Below are positions 7,724 through 14,569 of a DNA stretch of 22,481 bases, in pieces. The first letter of the stretch is position 1. Each line of letters opens with the position of its first letter. Made by a program: the position numbers and the translations under genes. Under the pieces are notes generated by a model that had not been told where the DNA came from, did no database searches, and saw nothing but the letters and a program-made list of their open reading frames with translations. Origin of the DNA: a virus; IMG/VR virus record IMGVR_UViG_3300030380_005249, positions 1-22,481 of that record. The stretch is one strand, 5' to 3'.

Positions 7724-8935
7724 ATGAGTAGTATATTAAAAGTAAATACAATAGTACCTGAATCAGGCTCTACAATAACAATTGGAGAGTCAGGTGATGT
7801 AATAAAAAATATTGGTCCTGCTATTACTGCAACTCAAGGAACTTCTTCTAATCCAATAACATTTACAGTGACTGTAGCTGCAAAAACTTCAGGTAATGTT
7901 TACAATGGTGCAGGAAGTTCTAATGCTTATTATATAAATGGTGTTGAAGCTCCAGCTATTTTAATTGAAGGTAATGAATCTTCTTCTTATGAATATTACT
8001 ATAGATTTGATCAATCAGATGCTTCTAATGGAAATGGTGGAGGACATCCCTTAAGATTTTATTTAGATGCAGCTAAAGGACAAATATTTTCAACAAATGT
8101 AACAACTAATGGTACACCAGGTCAAGCAGGAGCTTACACACAAATTAAAGTAGGGGGTTATACTCCACATGTTTTATATTACCAATGTAGTAATCATGGC
8201 TTTATGGGTAATAAAATTATTAACCCAGCTACAAAAACTTTAAACCTAAGCGGAGCTGCAATAACTTTACCAACAGGCACAGGTAGTGCAGATCAAGTCA
8301 TAAAAGTTTCAAGTATATCTAATGGTGTTTCAACTTTAAGTTTTGGAGACCCTGTAACTTTTCCAGTGGTATCATCTATTAGTCCAAGTGTTATTGAAAA
8401 CACAGCCACTAATGTTGTAATTACAGGTACAAATTTTAAAGATAGTTCAACACCACCAACTGTTGATGCAATTAATTCATCTACTGGTGCGATAGTCACT
8501 GCAAACTCTGTAACCTTTACAAGTGCAACTTCTATAACTGCAAACTTTACTTTACCAGTTGATGGTACTTATTTTTTAAGAGTAGAAAATAGTGATGGTC
8601 TTGCAGCAAGATCATCTTCTGCATTATTAACTGTATCTGATGCACCTGGATGGACAACTTCGGCAGGAAATTTAGGAACAGTTGCTGCTTTAGGAAGTGT
8701 TAATTTTACGGTCGCAGCGACTAATGCTACAGCTTTTGCAAAAGTATCTGGCACTTTTCCAGGTGGTGTAACTATTAATAATTCTGGTGTAATATCAGGT
8801 ACTGAATCAGGCTCAACTGATACGACTACGTATACGTTTACTATACGAGCAACGGATGCACAGGGCCAAACAGCGGATCGTCAGTTTAATATTATTATAT
8901 CTCACGGTGCAAGTGGAGGAGGACAATTTAACTAA
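7724..8935 (+). CDS. Tail fibre: anchor motif, cupredoxin-like domain, IPT/TIG-like and Ig-like domains (cassette copy 2, gene 1)
   Basis: I take the ATG at 7724 (403 residues), not the longer frame open from 7655, because it places the anchor motif (LKVNTIVPESGSTITIGESG) at the N-terminus as in its paralogues and avoids a 67-nt overlap. Residues about 33-170 form a cupredoxin-like beta domain, with GHPLRF (His108), TNGTPGQAGAYTQI and YYQCSNHGFMGNKI (Cys155, His158, Met161). These are the four residue types that hold copper in type-1 or CuA-type cupredoxins; metal binding here is not proven. Residues about 225-310 are IPT/TIG-like and about 315-398 are He_PIG-like. Compared with the gene at 4498, the cupredoxin-like block is an insertion between the anchor and the IPT domain. 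The stop overlaps the next start (TAATG). Confidence 0.7.
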   Translation: MSSILKVNTIVPESGSTITIGESGDVIKNIGPAITATQGTSSNPITFTVTVAAKTSGNVYNGAGSSNAYYINGVEAPAILIEGNESSSYEYYYRFDQSDASNGNGGGHPLRFYLDAAKGQIFSTNVTTNGTPGQAGAYTQIKVGGYTPHVLYYQCSNHGFMGNKIINPATKTLNLSGAAITLPTGTGSADQVIKVSSISNGVSTLSFGDPVTFPVVSSISPSVIENTATNVVITGTNFKDSSTPPTVDAINSSTGAIVTANSVTFTSATSITANFTLPVDGTYFLRVENSDGLAARSSSALLTVSDAPGWTTSAGNLGTVAALGSVNFTVAATNATAFAKVSGTFPGGVTINNSGVISGTESGSTDTTTYTFTIRATDAQGQTADRQFNIIISHGASGGGQFN

Positions 8936-10233
8936 TGGCTAGTACATATATAAAAAGAGATTTATCAGTTTCAGAAACAATTTATAAATATACTTGGTCT
9001 GCTTGGATTAAAAGAACTGGTCTTGGAGTTGCTGGAGATTTATTTAAAAGTAGAGCAGATGGTAATAATTGGGTTCAAGCTTATCTTGAAACTGATAATA
9101 AATTTATTTTACAAAGTTATAAAAATGGTGGTTATCATTATAATTACAAAACAAATAGAGTGTTTAGAGATGTTAATGGTTGGTATCATTTTGTTATAAA
9201 TGTAGATAGTTCACAAGGAACAGCAGGAGATAGAGTAAGAATTTATGTCAACGGCGAAAGAATTACTTCTTTTGGGACATCAACTAATAATTTGTCTAAT
9301 GGTGATACTTTAATTTTTAATACATCAGATAGTGGAACAGGTCATACTATTGGTTCATGGAACGCAGGAACATATTTTGATGGCCTTATGTCCCATGTAC
9401 ACTATTCTTCAGGTTATTCTTATGCACCTACAGTATTTGGTTCAACAGACAGTACAACTGGAGAGTGGAAAATTATAACTTCTCCTACTTTTACATTAGG
9501 TGGTAATGGGTATACAGTTTTAAAAGATGGAAATACAATTACAGACCAATCGTCTAACTCTAACGACTTTACATTAGGTGGTGGCACACTATCTAATACT
9601 AAAGATTGTCCCAGCAATGTTTTTTGTACTATGAACTCATTAGCAGCAGGTTCAGATATGACTTTTGGAAATGGTAGTACCAAAATTAGAAATGATGTAG
9701 GTACATGGAATAGTGGATTAGGAACTATAGCTATGGGAACTGGTAAATATTATTGGGAAGTTTATGTACATGGTGGTGGAGATAACAATACTGGAGTAAC
9801 TTTATCAAGTGCAGATGGTACTACTCATAGTAGTGTTGACGCAGGTAGATGTGTTTATTCAAGGAATGGTTACATTTATAGAGAAGGTTTATCAGGTCAA
9901 GGTAATGTTTCTACAGGTGTAACTTATGCAGATGGTGATTATATTGGAGTTGCTTTTGATAGTGAAAATGGAGTTTTAACATTTTATAAAAATGGAACTG
10001 CTGTAACTAATGGTGCTACTACCGACACATCTTTTTTACGTACTAATAATGAATATATACCACAATGTGGTTTATATAATGGTGGAGAATTTAGATTTAA
10101 TTTTGGTAATGGAGCATTTGGTTCTACACAACTTACTGGAACAACCTATCAAGGGGACGGAAATAATGGTATATTTAAATATGATCCACCAACAGGATTT
10201 ACAGCTTTATCAACTAAAGGATTAAACCAATAA
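8935..10233 (+). CDS. LamG-like plus SPRY-like tail fibre / adhesin (cassette copy 2, gene 2)
   Basis: A 432-residue protein. The N-terminal LamG-like domain (about 10-165) shows YTWSAWIKRTGLG, NGWYHFVINVDSSQGTAGD, VRIYVNGERITSF, HTIGSW and YFDGLMSHVHYSSG. It is followed by the same linker as its paralogue (FGSTDSTTGEWK, GNTITDQSSNSNDF). The SPRY-like domain (about 240-415) has TGKYYWEVYVHGG, DYIGVAFDSENGVLTFYKNG and FRFNFGNGAFGS, and the protein ends KYDPPTGFTALSTKGLNQ. Every landmark aligns with the gene at 5272, but intervening residues differ widely, consistent with a change in receptor specificity. The start overlaps the upstream stop (TAATG) with no separate strong ribosome site. Confidence 0.7.
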   Translation: MASTYIKRDLSVSETIYKYTWSAWIKRTGLGVAGDLFKSRADGNNWVQAYLETDNKFILQSYKNGGYHYNYKTNRVFRDVNGWYHFVINVDSSQGTAGDRVRIYVNGERITSFGTSTNNLSNGDTLIFNTSDSGTGHTIGSWNAGTYFDGLMSHVHYSSGYSYAPTVFGSTDSTTGEWKIITSPTFTLGGNGYTVLKDGNTITDQSSNSNDFTLGGGTLSNTKDCPSNVFCTMNSLAAGSDMTFGNGSTKIRNDVGTWNSGLGTIAMGTGKYYWEVYVHGGGDNNTGVTLSSADGTTHSSVDAGRCVYSRNGYIYREGLSGQGNVSTGVTYADGDYIGVAFDSENGVLTFYKNGTAVTNGATTDTSFLRTNNEYIPQCGLYNGGEFRFNFGNGAFGSTQLTGTTYQGDGNNGIFKYDPPTGFTALSTKGLNQ

Positions 10234-10234
10234 T

Positions 10235-11245
10235 ATGGCATACACAACTATAAATAAATCTGCAGATCATTTTAATACATTACTTTATTCTGGTAATGGT
10301 TCAGCAAGAACTGTAACAGGTGTTGGATTTCAACCTGATTTTTTTTGGATTAAACAAAGAAGTAGTAATCAAGGCCATTTACTTTGGAACGTTTTAAAAG
10401 GTGGTAATTATTATCAACCGTCTTCAAATACTGCGGCAAGTGCAGCTGATATTGGAACTTTTACTGCTGCATCAGATGGTTATAGTTTAGCAACAGATGG
10501 TGCTTATAATGGTAATAGCCAAACTTATGTTGGTTGGAACTGGAAAGCAGGTGGTGGTCAAGGTTCATCAAATACTGATGGTTCTATAAATACTACTTAT
10601 ACTTCAGTAAATACTACGGCAGGTTTTTCAATGTCACAATACACAGGTACAGGAAGTAATGCTACTGTTGGCCATGGTTTAGGTGTTGCGCCTAAATTTA
10701 TTATAGTCAAGTGTATAAGTCATGTCGGAGATTGGATGGTTTATTATGGAGATCCTACAGATTTTTTTAAATTAAATGAAGATAATGCAACAGAAGATTT
10801 AGATACAGTTTGGTATGATACTGCTCCAACAAATTCAGTTTTTAGTCTTGGTAGTAATGGTGATGTAAATACAAGTGGAAGAACTTATATAGCCTACTGT
10901 TTTGCAGAAAAAATTGGCTACAGCAAGATGGGTACATATGTAGGTAATGGTAATTCTAACGGAAATTTTTTATACACTGGTTTTAGACCTTCTTGGTTTT
11001 TAGTTAAAAGAACTGCACAAGAAGCTTGGATTTTGACAGATAGCCAAAGAGGTTTTCCGCAAAGTTGGAATTATCTTATACCTAACACAAACGGTTCAGA
11101 ACAAGGTGGTTTACCTTATGACTTTGTAAGTAACGGAATAAAATTTAGAGGTACAACACAAAATGAAAGTGGAAGTACTTACGCCTACATGATTTTTGGT
11201 CAAACATTAGTTGGATCTAATAATATACCATGTACAGCGAGGTAA
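10235..11245 (+). CDS. DUF7483-like tail-fibre protein (cassette copy 2, gene 3)
   Basis: A 336-residue paralogue of the gene at 6636. Landmarks in order are DHFNTLLYSGNGSARTVTGV, GFQPDFFWIKQRSS, GWNWKAGGGQ, FSMSQYTGTGSNATVGHGLG, VAPKFIIVKC, YIAYCFAEKIGYSKMGTYVG, FLYTGFRPSWFLVKR and YAYMIFGQTLV, ending PCTAR (the paralogue ends PATAR). The triple beta-unit layout is kept. The ATG starts 2 nt after the upstream stop without a clear ribosome site, so reinitiation by ribosomes leaving the LamG-SPRY gene is likely. It probably lies on the virion surface together with the two preceding proteins. Confidence 0.65.
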   Translation: MAYTTINKSADHFNTLLYSGNGSARTVTGVGFQPDFFWIKQRSSNQGHLLWNVLKGGNYYQPSSNTAASAADIGTFTAASDGYSLATDGAYNGNSQTYVGWNWKAGGGQGSSNTDGSINTTYTSVNTTAGFSMSQYTGTGSNATVGHGLGVAPKFIIVKCISHVGDWMVYYGDPTDFFKLNEDNATEDLDTVWYDTAPTNSVFSLGSNGDVNTSGRTYIAYCFAEKIGYSKMGTYVGNGNSNGNFLYTGFRPSWFLVKRTAQEAWILTDSQRGFPQSWNYLIPNTNGSEQGGLPYDFVSNGIKFRGTTQNESGSTYAYMIFGQTLVGSNNIPCTAR

Positions 11246-11248
11246 ACC

Positions 11249-11929
11249 GTGTTAGGTATTACCGCCCTCTCACAATCTCCGATATCTTCATTAGGTGGAA
11301 CTAATGTTAATGTAGCTGTTACAGGATTACAACTAACAGGAAGTGTTGGTGCTTCAACTGTAGTAGGACATGCAAATGTAAATGTTACAGGTATTCAATT
11401 ATCTGCTAATATCGGATCAGTTACTACAGCATTGAATACTCCAGTAGATGTAACAGGATCACAATTAACACTAAATATAGGTAACGAAACTGCTACGGGA
11501 GATGCGAGTGTATCAGTAACAGGGTCACAATTAACCACAACTTTAGGAACATTCTCTGTATCAGCGGATGGTAATGTATCTGTAGTAGTAACAGAACATG
11601 ACATGACCATGGCCGTCGGATCATTAACTCTTACAGGAAATGCTAACGTTAATGTTACTGGATTGTCAACTACAATGTCTATTGGTAATGAAACCATAGA
11701 TATTAATACTCCTGTAGATGTTACAGGAAGTTCGATTTCAACTTCAATAGGAAGTGTAACAATTGATTTAAATCAACAAGTAGATGTTACAGGAATAGAA
11801 TTAACAGGTTCAATAAATAATCCTCTTATAACTGCATGGTCTAATGTAGATCCAGGAGTATCTAATACATGGACTGAAGTAAATAAAGGTGTTTCTAATA
11901 CTTGGACTGAGGTTGATATAGCAGCATAG
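11249..11929 (+). CDS. Repeat-built tail-fibre protein (eight repeats of about 22 residues), GTG start
   Basis: A 226-residue protein starting at GTG 11249. A GAGG ribosome site overlaps the upstream stop 6 nt before it, and no ATG fits. After a short leader it consists of about eight Val/Thr/Gly repeats of the form xVxVTGxxLxxxIGxxTxxxxx. The fifth repeat is degenerate (24 residues, VVVTEHDM). It ends with two tandem copies of GVSNTWTEV. I know this repeat protein, with its Trp-Thr ending, from fibre regions of cyanophages and pelagiphages. A regular 22-residue period with Gly at the turns suggests an elongated beta structure, used as a spacer or fibre shaft. The composition has no charged-residue clusters and no enzyme motif. 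Confidence 0.65.
   Translation: MLGITALSQSPISSLGGTNVNVAVTGLQLTGSVGASTVVGHANVNVTGIQLSANIGSVTTALNTPVDVTGSQLTLNIGNETATGDASVSVTGSQLTTTLGTFSVSADGNVSVVVTEHDMTMAVGSLTLTGNANVNVTGLSTTMSIGNETIDINTPVDVTGSSISTSIGSVTIDLNQQVDVTGIELTGSINNPLITAWSNVDPGVSNTWTEVNKGVSNTWTEVDIAA
11309..11821 (+). repeat. Tandem 66-bp coding repeats (22-residue units)
   Basis: Eight diverged units begin at codons 21, 43, 65, 87, 109, 133, 155 and 177 of the gene at 11249. Each carries V-x-V-T-G at its start and I/L/V-G near position 13-14. Unit five is two codons longer and has lost the TG motif. Conservation is at protein level, so the array is old rather than recently expanded. Confidence 0.65.
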
Positions 11930-11947
11930 AAAGGATATAATACTCGC

Positions 11948-12619
11948 ATGGCTTCAACATTTTCGACAGATTTAAAATTAGAACTAATGGCTACTGGTGA
12001 AAACGCTGGTACATGGGGAACTAAAACAAACACAAATTTAAATTTAATTCAACAAGCAATTGCTGGTTTTGAACAAATTACTATATCTTCAGGTGGAACT
12101 ACTGCACTTGTAATGAGTAATGCATCTATTTCTACAGCTAGAAATATGATAATAAAATTTGCAACTGTAACACTTTCTGGCGCTACTACAGTGACAATAC
12201 CTGATTCAATAGAAAAATTTTATATTTTCGATTGCACAGCTGTGACTAATCCTACTAATCTAACAATAAAAACTGCAAGTGGTACTGGTTTTACACCTAA
12301 TGCGTCTTTAATTTTTGCTGCTTATGCAGATGGAACTAATTTAAAAGAAGTATCTTTAGATACTTTAGGTGGTACGATTGGAACTGCTCAAATAGCGGAT
12401 GATGCTGTGACGAATGCTAAAGTTGCGGATGATGCTGTAAACACAGCTCAACTTGTTGACGACGCTGTGACAAACGCCAAAGTAGCAGACGATGCTGTGA
12501 ACACGGCTCAAATAGTAAATGATGCGGTGTCAGCTTCTAAACTTGCAAGAAAATTTACAATTAGTACATCTTCACCGTCTGGAGGGAATGATGGAGACAT
12601 CTGGCTTCAGTATTCATAA
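11948..12619 (+). CDS. Tail fibre with conserved head and 10-residue collar repeats
   Basis: A 223-residue protein. The N-terminus (TFSTDLKLELMATGENAGTW, then GTKTNTNLNLIQQAIAG) is a head domain I recognise from many marine-phage fibres. A beta-rich middle follows (about 45-145: SARNMIIKFATVTLSG, DSIEKFYIFDC, ASLIFAAYADGTN). Residues about 149-198 are five 10-residue units alternating ADDAVTNAKV and ADDAVNTAQ(L/I), typical of a trimeric fibre shaft. The C-terminus reads SPSGGNDGDIWLQYS, a short module seen at the ends of phage fibres. An AAAGGAT ribosome site lies about 10 nt before the ATG. The following adhesin gene starts 4 nt after the stop, so the two may form one fibre (shaft plus tip). 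Confidence 0.7.
   Translation: MASTFSTDLKLELMATGENAGTWGTKTNTNLNLIQQAIAGFEQITISSGGTTALVMSNASISTARNMIIKFATVTLSGATTVTIPDSIEKFYIFDCTAVTNPTNLTIKTASGTGFTPNASLIFAAYADGTNLKEVSLDTLGGTIGTAQIADDAVTNAKVADDAVNTAQLVDDAVTNAKVADDAVNTAQIVNDAVSASKLARKFTISTSSPSGGNDGDIWLQYS
12391..12540 (+). repeat. Five tandem 30-bp coding repeats in the fibre shaft
   Basis: Exact 30-base periodicity runs from 12391 to 12540, with the core GATGATGCTGTG recurring in each unit with few changes. Units alternate in type, giving a 60-bp super-repeat (TNAK then NTAQ). Nucleotide similarity is high, so this array is younger than the 66-bp array upstream and could change copy number by recombination. Confidence 0.8.
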
Positions 12620-12622
12620 TGT

Positions 12623-13555
12623 ATGAGTGTAGGAACATTTGTTAAAGTTAGTGGTGTTTGGAAAAGAGTAAACAGACTTTACGGTAAAGTTTCAGGAGCT
12701 TGGAAAGAAGCTGTCAACGGTTATGCAAAAGCATCAGGTACTTTTGAATTAGTTCATGTTGCCTTTGCTGCTTCAAGTTATGTCACAGTAGGTGCAGGTT
12801 CAGGTTCTATTACAGTACCTTCTTCAGCTAACGCAATTCATTTTCAATATGGTGTAGGTGGCGGAGGTGGAGCAGTTACTGGAGCAGATTATGATAAAGC
12901 AGGTGGTGAATCTGCAGGTGCTGGAGGTGGATCAGGAGCTTTTATATCCGATGTAATTTTTTCTGTTTCTGGCGGAGCTAGTTATGCTTACAATATAGCT
13001 TCAGGCGGTAACGCAGGTAATGGTGGTAACAAATTTAATATAAGTGCTAGTGCTGGTCAAGCAACTACGGTTACTAGTTTATTTTCATTAGGAGGTGGAG
13101 GTGGAGCTTCTGGAACTGGAGGTGGTGTTAAGGGTCCATTAAGATCTAACACTGCAGGAACAGCTGGAGGAATAACATTAACTGGAACAAGAATTACTTC
13201 AGGTAATTATTTAGATAGTTCTTTTAATTTAAAAACAGTTAATAGTAGTAATTCAGATTTAGCACAAGGGCCTGCATCATCTTTTAATGAACAAGGAAAT
13301 GGTGCTGTAGGTTCTAACAATGGTAACTGCGGTGGAGATAACTGTAGAATTGGTGGATCTAATGGTGCAGCATCCTATAATGGAAATCATGCTGGAGGTG
13401 CAGGAGGCAGTTCTTCAGGAGCTGGTACAGCTGGAGCACATGGTACAAGAGGTGCTGGAGGCGGAGGGGGAGCTGCTCAAGTAAATGCAGGATCCACAAA
13501 TGGTGGTAATGGTGGACAAGGGGAATTAAAATATAGATTTTTAAATGTATTCTAG
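12623..13555 (+). CDS. Second glycine-rich adhesin with short SGxWK repeats at the N-terminus
   Basis: A 310-residue protein. Residues 1-45 hold three short repeats (FVKVSGVWKRV, GKVSGAWKEAV, YAKASGTFELV), a pattern found in marine-phage tip proteins. From about residue 60 the protein is Gly-rich (AIHFQYGVGGGGGAVTG, AGAGGGSGAFIS, SLGGGGGASGTGGG, AGGAGGSSSGAGTAG). It ends in GQGELKYRFLNVF. A Cys pair (GNCGGDNCRIGG, about residues 234-239) is unusual for such domains. It probably forms the receptor-binding tip, like the polyglycine adhesins of T-even-type phages. The ATG at 12623 is preferred over an out-of-frame ATG at 12619. The stop overlaps the next gene (TAGTG). Confidence 0.7.
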   Translation: MSVGTFVKVSGVWKRVNRLYGKVSGAWKEAVNGYAKASGTFELVHVAFAASSYVTVGAGSGSITVPSSANAIHFQYGVGGGGGAVTGADYDKAGGESAGAGGGSGAFISDVIFSVSGGASYAYNIASGGNAGNGGNKFNISASAGQATTVTSLFSLGGGGGASGTGGGVKGPLRSNTAGTAGGITLTGTRITSGNYLDSSFNLKTVNSSNSDLAQGPASSFNEQGNGAVGSNNGNCGGDNCRIGGSNGAASYNGNHAGGAGGSSSGAGTAGAHGTRGAGGGGGAAQVNAGSTNGGNGGQGELKYRFLNVF

Positions 13556-13878
13556 TGTTTCTAAAACCACAAAAAATAATATTTGATTCAATAATAAAAA
13601 GATATAATATTAAAGATATTAAACCTAATCAATTTAATAATAATCAAGAACTTATAGATCAACTTGAGATTGATATAAAACTTAACGGTTTGTTATGTCC
13701 ATTAGTTGTTAATAATAATGTATTAATTGATGGCCATCATAGATATGAAGCTATTAAAAATTTTTGTACAGAAACACTTGTTTATGTGGTAAAAGATAAT
13801 GATATGGAAAAATTACTATCAAAGCTAAATAGTTATATTTGGTTCGATTACCAAGGTAAACTTGATGGAGACAGCTAG
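13555..13878 (+). CDS. Small ParB-like nuclease-fold protein, GTG start
   Basis: A 107-residue protein starting at GTG 13555, overlapping the upstream stop by one base. Residues about 17-70 match the N-terminal ParB domain: a short strand (YNIKDIKPNQF), a helix with ELIDQLEIDIKLNGLLCPLV, then NNNVLIDGHHRYEAIKNF. The DGHHRYEA box (residues 59-66) is the phosphate/nucleotide-binding signature of this fold. There is no DNA-binding or dimerisation domain, so partition function is unlikely. Single-domain ParB-like proteins act variously as CTPases, nucleases or kinase-like enzymes; which applies here is unknown. The gene is very AT-rich (Asn, Ile and Lys from AAT, ATA and AAA) and overlaps the oxygenase gene, with which it seems to form a pair. 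Confidence 0.7.
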   Translation: MFLKPQKIIFDSIIKRYNIKDIKPNQFNNNQELIDQLEIDIKLNGLLCPLVVNNNVLIDGHHRYEAIKNFCTETLVYVVKDNDMEKLLSKLNSYIWFDYQGKLDGDS

Positions 13879-14551
13879 AATATTAGGATCTCTTATAGGT
13901 ATATCAAAATTAAATAATTTTGAAAAAATAAATAAAGAACTAATACCTGTAATTGAAAAAGATATTTGTCCTCCAGAGTATAGGAAAAGATACTATGAAT
14001 CTCATCAAACAGGTTTTTCTTTTACTTCTGATAAAGCAGCACAACTAGGTTCTTTTGAATCTTTATATGGCGATCAATTACAATTAAATAATAAATTTAA
14101 TAATTTTTTTAATGAGTTAAAAATAAACTTAAATATCTTTTTAGAAAATTTAAAATATAAAAATGTTGATTATTTTATAACAAAATCATGGGTAGCATAC
14201 ACAGATAAAGGTGATCATATATCGGCTCACGATCATGGAGCTAGTCATTTTAGTTTTGTTTACTATGTTCTTAAAAATAAAAATCATTCTTCTCTAACAT
14301 TCTATGAACCAACTCAAAGATTTTATATGCCAGAAGCAACAGAGTGGAATGATCAAAACCATCAAAACTTAATAATTAATAATGAGCCTGGTCAATTAAT
14401 TATATTTCCTAGTTCACTTAAACATGGAACACAAAAAACAGAAGAAAAGTCACCCCGTATATCAATAAGTGGAGACATTATTATGACATCTCAAAAAAAC
14501 AAAGTAAGTGAGATTTTAATACCTAACCCTTCTACTTGGAAGAAGCTATAA
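13865..14551 (+). CDS. 2-oxoglutarate/Fe(II)-dependent oxygenase
   Basis: A 228-residue protein from ATG 13865, with an AAGG site 8 nt upstream; a TTG at 13862 would add one residue. The core shows the double-stranded beta-helix landmarks of phage 2OG oxygenases: SWVAYTDKGDHISAHDHGAS with His122 and His124, HFSFVYYVL, SSLTFYEP, PGQLIIFPSSLKHGT with His187, and PRISISGDI with Arg198 for 2-oxoglutarate. The first ligand motif is H-x-H rather than the usual H-x-D, as in the family often named 2OG-FeII_Oxy_5. It should hydroxylate a substrate while turning 2-oxoglutarate and oxygen into succinate and carbon dioxide. The substrate is not evident. The gene lies in a structural operon upstream of three glycosyltransferases, so a virion protein is one candidate. 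The gene is markedly AT-rich. Confidence 0.75.
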   Translation: METARILGSLIGISKLNNFEKINKELIPVIEKDICPPEYRKRYYESHQTGFSFTSDKAAQLGSFESLYGDQLQLNNKFNNFFNELKINLNIFLENLKYKNVDYFITKSWVAYTDKGDHISAHDHGASHFSFVYYVLKNKNHSSLTFYEPTQRFYMPEATEWNDQNHQNLIINNEPGQLIIFPSSLKHGTQKTEEKSPRISISGDIIMTSQKNKVSEILIPNPSTWKKL

Positions 14552-14569
14552 AATGTAGTAAAATACATT

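Larger units (their letters stand above)
7724..11245 (+). repeat. Three-gene fibre cassette, copy 2 (counterpart at 4498-7721)
   Basis: This repeats the order anchor-IPT-Ig, LamG-SPRY, DUF7483-like found immediately upstream. It differs by a cupredoxin-like insertion in the first gene and by wide sequence divergence in the second and third. The two copies abut with only 2 nt between the last stop of copy 1 and the first ATG of copy 2. Confidence 0.65.

Noticed and set aside
10010-10225. Second forward frame of 71 codons inside the LamG-SPRY gene
   Set aside because: It lies wholly within the well-supported SPRY-like domain in another frame and shows no ribosome site or recognisable motif.
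4498-11245. Diversity-generating retroelement acting on the duplicated fibre genes
   Set aside because: No reverse transcriptase gene and no template-like near-identical repeat with A-specific changes are visible in the window.
13555-13878. Plasmid-type partition gene
   Set aside because: Only the N-terminal ParB-like fold is present, there is no ParA partner, and the place in a virion operon does not fit a partition system.
14536-14564. Promoter-like TTGGAA, 17 bases, TAAAAT before the tail hub gene, with an AATGTA/TACATT inverted repeat
   Set aside because: In DNA this AT-rich such matches occur by chance. The implied transcript would start at the ATG itself and the stem is only six weak pairs. 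I see no second copy of the pattern elsewhere in the window.
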